A stretch of DNA of 36,689 nt from Mycoplasma elephantis ATCC 51980 (lineage in GTDB: Bacteria; Bacillota_I; Bacilli_A; Mycoplasmatales; Metamycoplasmataceae). The stretch is taken from the NCBI RefSeq assembly GCF_000687815.1, contig NZ_JHXU01000010.1, forward strand, positions 1-36,689. Direction: 5' to 3'. The notes beneath the pieces are model-generated. The model ran no database searches, had not been told where the DNA came from, and was given only the letters and a program-made list of their open reading frames with translations. A program made the position numbers and the translations under genes. How positions within the stretch are numbered: the first letter of the stretch is position 1; the number at the start of each line of letters is the position of its first letter. Positions 27,879-36,689 of the stretch are shown one piece after another.

Positions 27879-28643
27879 TTATTTTAATAATTCATACAAC
27901 TCTATTAATGTATCTAAAGATAATTCTTGTGCTCGGCAATTTAATGATAGATTCATTTTTTTAAATACTAATGTCAATAATTCCTTTTCATATTTTGAAA
28001 TCAAATTTTTAATCAAAATTTTTCTTCTGAATTGAAAACAAATAGAAATAAATTTTAATAAATTTTCATAATCATAATAGACATCATTTTTAAAAATGAA
28101 TTTGGCAACAGAAGAAATAACTTTAGGGGATGGAGAAAAGGAACTAGGTTTAACATCAAACAACTTTTCTACATTGGCAAATATTTTTGTTGAAATAGAT
28201 AATTTTGAATAATTTGAAGTATTTGGATAAGCCAGAATTCTATCTAATACCTCTTTTTGCATCATAATTATTGCTTCTTTTATATTTTTATGATTTTCAA
28301 ATAATTTAAAAAGTATATCAGAGGTTATATTATAAGGAATATTTGCAACGATTTTAATATCATAATTAGGCAATTCTTTTTTTAAAAAATCCCCTTCTAC
28401 CAATTCAAAATTATTGCTACTAATTTGATTTTTAAGTAATGAGACTAATTCTTTATCTACCTCATATGAAATTACTTTTTTGGCTTTTTTAATAAGTTTT
28501 TTAGTAATTGCGCCTGTTCCCGGTCCTATTTCGACAACAATATCTTCATTTGTAATATTTGCTGCTTCAATAATCTTATTTTTAATATTTTCATCTATTA
28601 AAAAATTTTGACCAAATTTCTTTTTTGGAATAATGTTATTCAT
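27879..28643 (-). CDS. ksgA: 16S rRNA (adenine1518/1519-N6)-dimethyltransferase KsgA
   Basis: The protein is 254 residues, starting MNNIIPKKKFGQNFLIDENI. The SAM-binding motif is VVEIGPGTGAITKKL, and the catalytic N-I-P-Y motif appears in VANIPYNITSD. It dimethylates two adjacent adenines in helix 45 of 16S rRNA late in 30S assembly. Its start overlaps the end of tatD by eight bases, and it is the last gene of the tig-mnmE-tatD-ksgA stretch. Confidence 0.97.
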   Translation of the reverse strand: MNNIIPKKKFGQNFLIDENIKNKIIEAANITNEDIVVEIGPGTGAITKKLIKKAKKVISYEVDKELVSLLKNQISSNNFELVEGDFLKKELPNYDIKIVANIPYNITSDILFKLFENHKNIKEAIIMMQKEVLDRILAYPNTSNYSKLSISTKIFANVEKLFDVKPSSFSPSPKVISSVAKFIFKNDVYYDYENLLKFISICFQFRRKILIKNLISKYEKELLTLVFKKMNLSLNCRAQELSLDTLIELYELLK

Positions 28644-29406
28644 TTAAGTTAAAAAACCTTTTTGTATTTTTGTATATTTTATCAGCAAGTTTATCAGGCG
28701 CTATTTCTTTTAAACCGGCAATAAAAAATAAAACATACTTAACATAATTGGGATAATTTGTTTCTCCGCGATGAGGAGGGGGGGCTAAATATGGGGAATC
28801 TGTTTCAGTAAAAATTCGATCATACGGTAATCATTTAACAACTTCTTGTGCTTTTTTGTTGTTAAAAAGTAGTGTGCCACTAAACGAAAAATATCCTCCT
28901 AAATCATAAATTTTTTTAGCATATTCTAAATCCTCACTATATGTGTGAATTGCAAACTTTAAATTTTTACTTTTATATTCTTTTAAAACATTAAGTAAAT
29001 CATTTGCCGCATCTCTTAAATGGATTACAATAGGAATATTTTTTCTTAGAGCAATTTCTATTTGACCTTTAAACATTTCTATTTGTTTTTCTTTAGAAGG
29101 ATTTTTTTCATGACTATAATCAAGCCCTATTTCCCCAATTGCTTTTACTGATTTATTTTCAACCATTTTCTCAAGCATTTCTAAATCTTTTATATTTCAT
29201 GATTGAGATGGATGAATACCTATTACTGCAAAACTATTTTTTGTAAACTTTTTTGATAATTCTATAATTTCTTCATCTTCTTTTATATTACAACCACAAA
29301 TACCTAGCACAGATAGATTTTTTTTCTCTATTGCCTCAATCATTACTTTTTCTGGTTGTTTATAATACTCTTTTAATGGGTGACAGTGAATATCAACAAA
29401 TTTCAT
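28636..29406 (-). CDS. TatD-family metal-dependent DNase
   Basis: The frame gives 256 residues with two TGA as Trp. The start is the ATG at 29404-29406 (MKFVDIHCHP); an in-frame TTG upstream is not used because it would precede the metal-binding motif by an odd extension. Metal ligands are visible: DIHCHP, AIGEIGLDY, IVIHLRDA, FAIHTYSED and TETDSPYLAPPPHRGE. Family members are 3'-5' exonucleases or deacylases. TatD next to ksgA is a common pairing in Firmicutes. The ksgA start lies inside its 3' end. Confidence 0.92.
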
Positions 29407-29411
29407 CCTAC

Positions 29412-30749
29412 CTACTTTCCTAAACAAAAATTCCTAAAAATAGAATCAATCAATTCTTCTCTATTAACTTGCCCAGTTATTTCTTTTAATGATTCTCAAG
29501 CCGCAATAACATCAATTATGATCAAATCGGGGGTTAAACTATTTTTCATAGAATTTATTGCATTATCAATATTATTTATACTTTTTCTAATCAACCCTAA
29601 TTGACGAATATTATTAATAGAATCACTTTCATTGTAATCAATATTTTTAAAATCTTCAATAAGTGTTTTTTCTAATTGCTCTATATCGTTATTTAATGCG
29701 CTAATTTTAATAATGTTTTTATCTGATTTTATTATGTCATTTTTATTTAAAACATTAATACATTTTTTATTGTTTTTCAAGACTAATTCTTTAATTTTAT
29801 TGTCATATTTATCATTTTCGCGCTCATCAAATAAATGAATTACTATATCACATTCACTTATTAAATCCAAACCTTTGTTAATTCCTATTTCCTCTATTTT
29901 ATTTTTAGGTTTTCTTATTCCGGCTGTATCAATTATTTTAAATAAAATATTATCGATTTGTATTTCTGTTTCTATTACATCTCTTGTAGTTCCCGCAATA
30001 TTTGTAACAATTGCTTTATTTTCTTTTTTAAGGGCATTAAGCAAACTTGACTTACCTACATTTGGTTTTCCTAAAATTAATATCTTTATACCTTCAAATA
30101 GTTTTATGTTTCTTTCCGATTTAGATAATAAAACTTTTAATTTTTGAGAAATATCATTGAGAACATTTAAAAATTTATCATTATTTATGTCTTCCACATC
30201 ATTATATTCTGGATAATCTATATTAACCTCCAAATTACCAATATATAATTCTAAATTTGCAATAATATTATTTAAATAGTCATATGTACCCTGAGTAAAT
30301 TTATTTGCCGATAAAAGGACTTGAGATTTTGTTTTAGCAAAAATCATATCATGTATTGCATCAGCTTTAGTTAGATCAATTTTTTTATTAAAAAAAGCTC
30401 TTTCAGTAAATTCTCCATTTTTTGCTATTCTTGCCCCATTTGCTAATAACAATTCTAGAATTCAATTAGTAACCACAGAACCACCGTGACAATTAATTTC
30501 AATCATTGTTTCACCAGTATATGTTTTATCACCATAATAAAACATAACTAAAACTTCATCAACCATTTTCTTTCCATCGTAAATAAATCCATAGCTAATT
30601 CCTTTAGAATTTTTTTTAGGATCTAATATTTTCCCGTTAAAAATTTTTTCTAAAATTTTTATTGAATCGGCACCAGACATTCTAACAATACCTATTGGTT
30701 GATTGACGTTTCTTCCAGAACTAATAGCTGCAATAGTATCTTGTATCAT
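29412..30749 (-). CDS. mnmE: tRNA modification GTPase MnmE
   Basis: The 445 residues are obtained with TGA as Trp at residue 96 and near the C-terminus. The N-terminal tetrahydrofolate-binding domain starts MIQDTIAAISSGRNVNQPIG. The G domain shows GKPNVGKS (227-234), GTTRD (253-257), DTAG (274-277) and NKND. The C-terminal CLGK carries C442, which is catalytic in the modification of wobble uridine (with MnmG). The stop is TAG at 29412-29414, five bases before the tatD start. The GTPase is followed by tatD and ksgA in one unit. Confidence 0.97.
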
Positions 30750-30766
30750 TTAGCCTCTCTTAATTA

Positions 30767-30790
30767 AAATAATGCCTTTTGGCATTATTT
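30767..30790 (-). terminator. Hairpin between tig and mnmE that includes the tig stop codon
   Basis: AAATAATGCC (30767-30776) and GGCATTATTT (30781-30790) are exact complements with a four-base loop. On the minus strand the 5' arm contains the tig TAA (30785-30787), and a short T/A-rich tract follows. It looks like a terminator, but it ends only 17 bases before the mnmE ATG and no separate mnmE promoter is evident. It may be partial (attenuating). Confidence 0.65.
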
Positions 30791-32110
30791 ATATATTATT
30801 AATTTATTTTCTTTTATTTTTTTATTGCCTTCAGTATCAAGTTCGTTAAGAAAAGCATCAAAAAACTTGTCTGTAGTAATTAATTCTTTTATGTATGAAA
30901 CTGGTTGAGCTTTTTTAAGTTCTTCTACTTTATCTTGGATTTTATATTTTTTTGCCATATCAATATAATATTTCTCAATTTCTTTATCTGACACTTTTAT
31001 TTTTAATTGCTCTATTAATCAAGCATTTATTAGTTTCTTTTGAACATTCTTGCTTGCTTCTAGTTCAAGATCTTTGTTTAATTTTTCTTTATCATATCCA
31101 CTTGTTTCGATATATTCTTCTCTTGTAAAACCAGATTTTTTTAATTTATCATCAAAAACATTATTAACTACCGAAATTTCTTTTTTAAGAAGCGGTTCTG
31201 GAACAGGAATATTATTATTTTCAGCCAATTTAGCAATTGCCTCATTTACCACTTGGTCTTTTGCATGCACTAGTTCAGATTGAATTGTTTGATTTTTAAA
31301 ACTTTCAAATAATTCATCATATGTTTTATATTGAGGTGTTTTTAGTGATTTAACAAAATTATCATCAAATTTTGGAAACTCAAGTTCCTGAACATCATTT
31401 ATTTTTACGTCAAACTCTGCATTTTTGCCATTCAAATTCATACGGTAATAATTTTCTGGCATTTTAATTTTTATCTTTTTAGATTCACCTTTTTTCATTC
31501 CATTAAGTTTAGCTTCAAATTCTGGTAGAAAACTATTTTGTCCCAACTCGATTTCCAATTCTTCAGCATCTCTGCCTTCAAATTTTTGACCATCAATAAT
31601 TCCAGTAAATGAAACATTTACTTTACTGTTATTTGTAACTTTTTCAGCAGGTTTCCAAATACCCATTGATTTAAATGATAATTTAATAGTGTTTTCGATA
31701 TCTTTTTTTGTAACTATCTTTTCTTGTAACTTAAGATTTAATTTTGAATAATCTAAATCAAAACGTTTTGGAAGAACAGGGTAAATGAATTCTAAAACAA
31801 GTGCTTCATCTTCCGCTTTTGCAATATTAAGTTTTGGTTGAGATAAAATAGTATTTTTTTTACCAGCTTCTTCTAATGCAACTTTTTCTAAATCAGGAAA
31901 AATTTTATTTAAAGCTCTGTTTATTACATCAGCTTTATTTACTGGTTTTAGTAAATGAGCTGGAGCTTTACCTTTTCTAAAACCTGGAATATTTTGTTGA
32001 GATTGTAGATATGAAGTAGCTTTTTTTTGTTTTTCTATTCAATCATTTTTATCAGCTTCTACTGCTACAGTAAGTGTAGAATCTTTATCATTGTATGTAA
32101 TTTTTGGCAT
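30785..32110 (-). CDS. tig: Trigger factor
   Basis: The protein is 441 residues with TGA as Trp in two places (NDWIEK and NAWLIEQ). The ribosome-binding signature GFRKGKAP is at 43-50 and docks on L23. The FKBP-type prolyl isomerase domain is at about 160-235 (VNVSFTGIIDGQKFEGRDAE). The helical C-terminal chaperone arms follow. A GGAG site precedes the ATG at 32108-32110, and a minus-strand TATAAT at 32143-32148 is a probable promoter. The partner L23 gene in this window has an unusually long tail. Confidence 0.96.
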
Positions 32111-32142
32111 ATTTCTCCGTTCTATAATATAAACTAAATAAA

Positions 32143-32148
32143 ATTATA
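32143..32148 (-). promoter_or_regulatory. Probable -10 box for tig
   Basis: TATAAT on the minus strand lies 33 bases upstream of the tig ATG and 20 bases after the stop of the preceding gene. The -35 region is not recognisable. A promoter here would separate tig from the lysS-HAD unit, although no terminator is seen before it. Confidence 0.4.
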
Positions 32149-32168
32149 TATAAATAATTTAATATTTT

Positions 32169-32804
32169 TTAGTTTTTAATATTAAGCATAATTTCTGCTT
32201 TACTTATAACTTCATTGATACTTGTATACTCTTTTATAAAATAATTTGGAAAATTTTTATCATAAATTTCCATTGCCAAAAGAGAAGATATTTTGTATGT
32301 AGATATATCTTTAAAAGTTTTATTCTCCAATTCTTTTAAAAATTTTTGAATTTGATTTGTTTTATACCAAAACCCAACATTACATGGATTAATTGTAAAA
32401 TTATTTATCTCAAAATCTTTGTTAATCTTATTAAAAACTAATGAATCATAAAGTGATATTTTTTTATTTATTGGTGTGTGTTTATCATTTAATTTTTTAT
32501 TTATATTTAAGATAAAAAATTCTTTCAAATCTTTGTCCTTTTCCAATGAAAAATCAACAATTTCTAATCACAAATCATTTTTTATGTTTTTAAGAATCTT
32601 TAAGTGTTTATCCTCTTTTTTATCAATATTTTTAATTTTATCTAAAATATTATTTTTATATTTTTTTAAATCTAATACTATTTCATCAAAAAGATAATAT
32701 TTTTCATTAAGATTATCGATTTCCTTAAGTAATTCATTCCAATTTTGCATTCTTTCCAAATCATACAAACGATCTCAAAATGCATCTTTATTACTAGATC
32801 TCAT
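32169..32804 (-). CDS. Protein of unknown function, 211 residues
   Basis: I do not recognise a family. The frame has TGA as Trp in at least two places (DAFWDRLYD and DLWLEIVD) and runs to TAA at 32169. The composition is Lys/Asn/Ile-rich and largely helical, with no signal peptide or membrane segment. The N-terminal half is predicted to be helical and charged (ELLKEIDNLNEKYYLFDEIV). Its ATG lies 11 bases inside the end of the HAD gene, so it is probably co-translated with it. The overlap and the conserved coding frame suggest a real gene. Confidence 0.75.
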
Positions 32805-33621
32805 TTTTTAAAAATAACCCTATTGAACCTTCATTGTGATCACCAATAATAACATCAGCTACAGATTTTAATTCCTCAGTTGCGTTACCCATGGCAACAC
32901 CAATATGAGCATTCTCTATCATTTCTATATCATTATTACTATCACCAAACGCTACTAAATGACTTGAATTTTCTCTTAATAATTTTAAAACATATTGTAT
33001 TCCTGTAAATTTTGATGTTCCGGCTGGATTTACATCTATAAAAAATCTATTTGTTATGTATGCTTTTGCATCTGTTACATGTTGGCTAATTTTATCATGT
33101 CACATGACGTTTTCTGCCTCTTTTATTCTAACGGCATACTTAGCAATTGTATTTTTATTATTACCAATTTTCATATAATCTCAAACATCTTTTTCTTTTG
33201 AATAAACACGACTATCAAACCCTGTTGTAAAATCTTCATATTTATATCATTCTGGAATAGTGTCACCATCATTTTTCACTAATGTAAAATCACGCATTGG
33301 AGTGTCTATAGTTAGCACAAGATCATATTTGTTTTTTATATCCATAAAATATTGAATGTGTTCGGGATTGAGTGTTTTAAGAATTGTATACTTATCTTTT
33401 TTAATATCATAAACAACTGCACCATTTGAACAAACAATATAATCAAAAAATGGAACTTCATCAAGAAGTAATTTAGCTGATGGCAAACCTCTTCCTGTCG
33501 CAACAACTAAAATTCCTCCATTGTTTTTAATTTTTTTTAATATTTCTTTTGTTTGAGGATGTACAACACTATCTTTTGTCAGTAAAGTTCCATCCGCATC
33601 AAATGCATAAATTTTTTTCAT
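32794..33621 (-). CDS. Cof-type HAD-superfamily phosphatase
   Basis: This gene encodes 275 residues with TGA as Trp in several places. HAD motif I is AFDADGTLL (D8 nucleophile and D10), motif II is VVATGRG, and motif IV is LVAFGDSNNDIEM. The region between has the C2-type cap of the Cof/YwpJ group. Such enzymes dephosphorylate sugar phosphates, flavin or nucleotide intermediates; the substrate cannot be read from the sequence. It follows lysS by eight bases and overlaps the unknown gene by 11 bases. Confidence 0.92.
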
Positions 33622-33629
33622 TTGTTTCC

Positions 33630-35093
33630 TTACTTTCTTTTTAAAGTAGGGAATAAAAGCACTTCCCTAATACTATCTTGATTTGTTAAAAGCATAATTA
33701 AACGATCAATACCTATTCCACATCCGCCAGCAGGTGGCATGCCATATTCAAGAGCTGTCACAAAATCATAATCTACTTCATTGGCTTCATCGTTACCCGC
33801 TTTTGCTTCATTAACTTGATCCTCAAAACGTTTTAATTGATCTATCGGATCATTTAATTCGGTATACATATTTGCATATTCTTTTTTATTTATAAATAAT
33901 TCTGCGCGCTCAGTAAATCTTTCATCACTGGATTTTGCAGAAAGAGGCGATATTTCAATAGGATGCCCTATTACAAATGTTGGTTCTACTAGTGTATGCT
34001 CTACTAATTCTTCAAATAATGCATTAATAATATGACCTATAGTAAAATATTTCTCAATTTTTATTTTGTATTTTTTCGCAATTTCACATGCTTTTTCAAA
34101 ATCTACACTTTTAAAATCAACACCTACTTGTTTAGAAACTTCATCAACCATGTTAATATTATTAAATCTTTTTGTTAATGGAAACTCTATATCATTAAAT
34201 TTGAATGAATTTATCCCTAAACTTTTACATATATGTTTTATCAATTTTTCTGTATGCTCAATCATTCCATAAACATTAGAATATGCTTCATAAAATTCAA
34301 TCGATGTAAATTCGGGGTTGTGTGTTGTATCAATACCTTCATTTCTAAATATTTTGCCTATTTCATAAACACGATCAATACCACCTACAAGCAATTTTTT
34401 AAGAGGTAATTCTGTAGCTACACGTAAATAGTAATCTTGATTTAGTGCATTATGATGAGTTTTAAAAGGTTTTGCACTAGCCCCTCCTAAATAATCATGC
34501 AATAAAGGTGTTTCCACTTCTAAATAATCGTTTTTATTAAAGTAATCGCGAATTAAGCCTATAACTTTGCTACGAACTATAAACCTATTTTTTGATTCCT
34601 CATTCATAATTAGATCAAGGTACCTTTTACGATATTTTTCTTCTGTATCAACTAAACCATGAAATTTTTCTGGTAATGGTTTTAAAGATTTAGTTACTAA
34701 TTTTAACAATGACACACGTATTGTTACCTCATTTGTATGTGTTTTCATCACTATACCTTCAACATAAATAATGTCGCCTAGGTCTAATTTTTCAAAAATA
34801 TTGTTGTATTGTTCCAAATCTTTTTTAGAATAATAAGCTTGAATTTGCCCTTTTGTATCTTGCAAAACTAAAAATGAACCTCTTTTTGCCATTACTCTTC
34901 CAGCAAATTTAACTTTAAATGGCTTTTTTGATTCTAATTCCTCTCTAGATATTTTCGAAAATTTTTCTTTTAACCTTGTAGATAAAGTCAAATCTTTAAA
35001 GTCATAACTTTTAGGATATGGATTAACATTTATGCTTTTATAATACCCTAATTTTTCTATTCTTACCAATTCTTGATCGTTCAATTTAATCAT
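33630..35093 (-). CDS. lysS: Lysine-tRNA ligase, class II
   Basis: The enzyme is 487 residues with no TGA. The N-terminal OB-fold anticodon-binding domain includes [20 protein letters not shown]. Class II motif 2 is [20 protein letters not shown] and motif 3 is [20 protein letters not shown]. It charges tRNA-Lys. An AAGGAG site lies just upstream, and a minus-strand TATAAT (35117-35122) is a probable promoter facing away from recO. It heads the lysS-HAD-unknown unit. Confidence 0.97.
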   Translation of the reverse strand: MIKLNDQELVRIEKLGYYKSINVNPYPKSYDFKDLTLSTRLKEKFSKISREELESKKPFKVKFAGRVMAKRGSFLVLQDTKGQIQAYYSKKDLEQYNNIFEKLDLGDIIYVEGIVMKTHTNEVTIRVSLLKLVTKSLKPLPEKFHGLVDTEEKYRKRYLDLIMNEESKNRFIVRSKVIGLIRDYFNKNDYLEVETPLLHDYLGGASAKPFKTHHNALNQDYYLRVATELPLKKLLVGGIDRVYEIGKIFRNEGIDTTHNPEFTSIEFYEAYSNVYGMIEHTEKLIKHICKSLGINSFKFNDIEFPLTKRFNNINMVDEVSKQVGVDFKSVDFEKACEIAKKYKIKIEKYFTIGHIINALFEELVEHTLVEPTFVIGHPIEISPLSAKSSDERFTERAELFINKKEYANMYTELNDPIDQLKRFEDQVNEAKAGNDEANEVDYDFVTALEYGMPPAGGCGIGIDRLIMLLTNQDSIREVLLFPTLKRK

Positions 35094-35111
35094 TATTCTC
35101 CTTATATATAA

Positions 35112-35140
35112 TTAAAATTATAATAAATATATTGTATATT
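35112..35140. promoter_or_regulatory. Divergent promoters for lysS and recO
   Basis: The minus-strand TATAAT at 35117-35122 serves lysS. On the plus strand, TTAAAA (35112-35117) and TATATT (35135-35140), 17 bases apart, face recO. The recO -10 ends seven bases before its ATG, leaving no room for a ribosome-binding site. The two promoters overlap, so their activities may interfere. Confidence 0.5.
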
Positions 35141-35147
35141 AATTAGT

Positions 35148-35816
35148 ATGGGGTTAGAGAGAAAAAAGGGAATTATAGTTAATAAAATTAATTATGATGA
35201 ATTTGATATGATTATTTCCTTACTTACAAATAAAGGTGTTTTGAATTTTTTAGCAAAGGGCATTAGAAAACCAAATAGTAAAAATTCAACAAATTTAAAT
35301 ATTTTTTCTATAGTTGAGTGCGAAATATTTCTAGCTAGGTTGGATGGTAAAATTTCCAAGTTAAAAAAAGCTATTGCTATTAAAAATTTCGACTACACAA
35401 ATAAATACAATTTATCAATAAATGATGATTTATTTTTTATATTCAAAAATACAGAATATATTAATTCTGATTTCTTACAAAAATATGAACTATTTTTGTC
35501 TAATATTGGTGATAACAAAACCAATTTTTGATTATCCTGACTTTATGCAAATTCAATAATGATAAAACCTATTATTCCCGCATATAATCATTGCCATATT
35601 TGCAATTCTAATCAAAACTTACAATACTTTTGTTGACATGATGGTGGTATGGTTTGTGAAAATCACACAAATAATAAAACAAGTGAAAAACAACTTTGAC
35701 AATATTACTATTTGTTCACAAATGTACATAAATATATTGAAAACTGTACAATTTATGACAATATTCGTATTTTAAAAGAAATAAAAATTTTTCTTAACAA
35801 CAATGGTTATTACTAA
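35148..35816 (+). CDS. recO: DNA repair protein RecO
   Basis: The protein is 222 residues with several TGA as Trp; the standard code would cut it at residue 127. It starts MGLERKKGIIVNKINYDEFD, the N-terminal OB-fold of RecO, which has the usual pattern of a conserved Gly in NFLAKGIRKP. The C-terminal zinc-type cysteines are in CHICNSNQNLQYFC and VCENH. RecO loads RecA onto SSB-coated DNA with RecR. Recognition is moderate because RecO sequences diverge, but length, start and cysteines agree. No Shine-Dalgarno is present. Confidence 0.88.
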
Positions 35817-35839
35817 AATGTGAAATATTTCCACATTTT
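35815..35839 (+). promoter_or_regulatory. Near-perfect palindrome between recO and the lacI-type gene: operator or terminator
   Basis: AAAATGTG (35815-35822) is an exact complement of CACATTTT (35832-35839), with two further symmetric A-T pairs inside; ten of twelve positions match across the 25-base dyad. It begins in the recO stop codon and covers the probable -35 region of the downstream gene. It could be a LacI-family autoregulatory operator, a weak recO terminator, or both. It lacks the central CG usual for LacI-family operators. Confidence 0.55.
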
Positions 35840-35851
35840 CATAATTTAAAG

Positions 35852-35857
35852 TATAAT
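35852..35857 (+). promoter_or_regulatory. -10 box of the lacI-type gene, likely leaderless
   Basis: TATAAT lies six bases before the ATG at 35864. No Shine-Dalgarno sequence precedes the start codon; the intervening bases are all T. The expected transcription start is at or next to the ATG. The upstream palindrome overlaps the -35 position. Confidence 0.6.
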
Positions 35858-35863
35858 TTTTTT

Positions 35864-36689
35864 ATGTCGAAATTAACATATAAAGATATAGCGAAAAAAG
35901 CAAAGGTAAGCGTAAGTACGATTTCTAGATATTATAATAATGGTTATGTTAGCAAAAAAAATAAAGCCTCAATACAAAAAATAGTAGAATATTATGACTT
36001 TGTACCCAATAGCGGGGCAAGACTAATAAGAGGACAAGTTAATATAATTTACATTATTCTACCTGAGTTATCAAGCCATGTTTTTAGTGATGTTGTAGCT
36101 GGAATTGAAGTAGAAGCATCACTTAAAGGCAAATATGTATTTGTTACACATGCTAAACCAACAACTGAAGGTTTTATAGAAAAAATTAAATACATAAATT
36201 CATGAAAACCGGGTGCTATTATTTTATTTTTACCTTATTACGATGAAAAAATAGATGAGTTTTTAAAACAACACAATGATTCAAATATCGTTGTTTATGG
36301 ATTTGAAACAAAATATGCAAAATATGCAATGTATGAAGATAAAGATATGTTTTACAAACTTGTAAAATCGTACTATCATAGTAAACCTGTTAAAAAATTA
36401 ATATTTTTAATATGTGATTCCCTTACAGAAAAACAAAAAAAAGAATGAGTAAAATCATTTAAAAAATCTACAACTGAATTAGATATAGAAAGAATTGAAT
36501 ATGTAATTAATAACTATAAAGATGCAGATGTTGATAAATTTTTAGATTTTGTAAAAACTAATAAAATTTATGACATAGTTTGTTCTACGCATGAAACATT
36601 TATGAATTTATTAGCAAAAGTTGATAGTTCATTAAACCTAAATTTGACAGACATTGGATATAAATCAATTTATGACTATAACAAAAAAT
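35864..36689 (+). CDS. LacI-family transcriptional regulator, 3' end outside the window
   Basis: The open frame covers 275 codons to the window edge, with TGA as Trp at two places. The N-terminal helix-turn-helix is the LacI type (TYKDIAKKAKVSVSTISRYY, followed by a hinge around NSGARLIRGQ). A periplasmic-binding-protein-like domain begins near residue 58 (VNIIYIILPELSSHVFSDVV) and is cut by the window end. Such regulators usually sense sugars; the inducer and target genes lie outside the window. The gene follows recO by 47 bases and appears to be leaderless. Confidence 0.9.

Overview
The window reads as a chromosomal segment of a low-GC mollicute (Mycoplasma in the broad sense). The strongest sign is that TGA must be read as tryptophan (genetic code 4). 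Conserved genes such as rplB, rplE, secY, recA, mnmE, serS and yidC are only intact when in-frame TGA codons are translated, and S8 and S14 end in the expected terminal Trp only under this code. Intergenic DNA is very AT-rich, genes are tightly packed or overlap in TAATG arrangements, and many ribosomal proteins carry long Lys/Glu-rich tails. Every coordinate below uses code 4, so many genes extend past TGA codons. The exact species cannot be named from sequence alone.

Layout. (1) 1-900, plus strand: the end of a protein with a PD-(D/E)XK nuclease motif, probably the C-terminal part of a type III restriction (Res-like) enzyme. It converges on the ribosomal cluster at a bidirectional terminator. 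(2) 971-16295, minus strand: the merged S10-spc-alpha superoperon, transcribed from right to left as rpsJ, rplC, rplD, rplW, rplB, rpsS, rplV, rpsC, rplP, rpmC, rpsQ, rplN, rplX, rplE, rpsN, rpsH, rplF, rplR, rpsE, rplO, secY, adk, map, infA, rpmJ, rpsM, rpsK, rpoA, rplQ. It has no rpmD (L30) between rpsE and rplO and no rpsD in the alpha part. (3) 16519-20053, minus strand: a YmdB-type phosphoesterase, recA, and a 557-residue protein of unknown function with two C-terminal membrane helices. (4) 20345-22281, plus strand: rpsB-tsf. (5) 22305-25181, minus strand: dps-like gene, rpmH, rnpA, yidC. (6) 25260-27851, plus strand: serS, deoC, upp. (7) 27879-32110, minus strand: tig, mnmE, tatD, ksgA. 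(8) 32169-35093, minus strand: lysS, a Cof-type HAD phosphatase and an unknown 211-residue protein. (9) 35148-36689, plus strand: recO and the start of a LacI-family regulator that runs off the window.

Most genes serve translation: ribosome assembly (r-proteins, KsgA), translation factors (IF-1, EF-Ts), aminoacyl-tRNA synthesis (SerRS, LysRS), tRNA maturation and modification (RnpA, MnmE), and nascent-chain handling (trigger factor, Map, SecY, YidC). Nucleotide salvage (adk, deoC, upp) and DNA repair (recA, recO) fill the gaps. The least ordinary items are the 557-residue two-helix protein, the 235-residue tail on L23 with internal repeats, a helical tail on L3, several structured mRNA leaders, a near-palindrome in front of the lacI-type gene, and three genes whose -10 boxes lie so close to ATG that their transcripts are probably leaderless.

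No tRNA, rRNA, CRISPR array, insertion sequence or prophage was seen. No gap exceeds about 300 bases; the largest is 20054-20344 (291 bases), described below.
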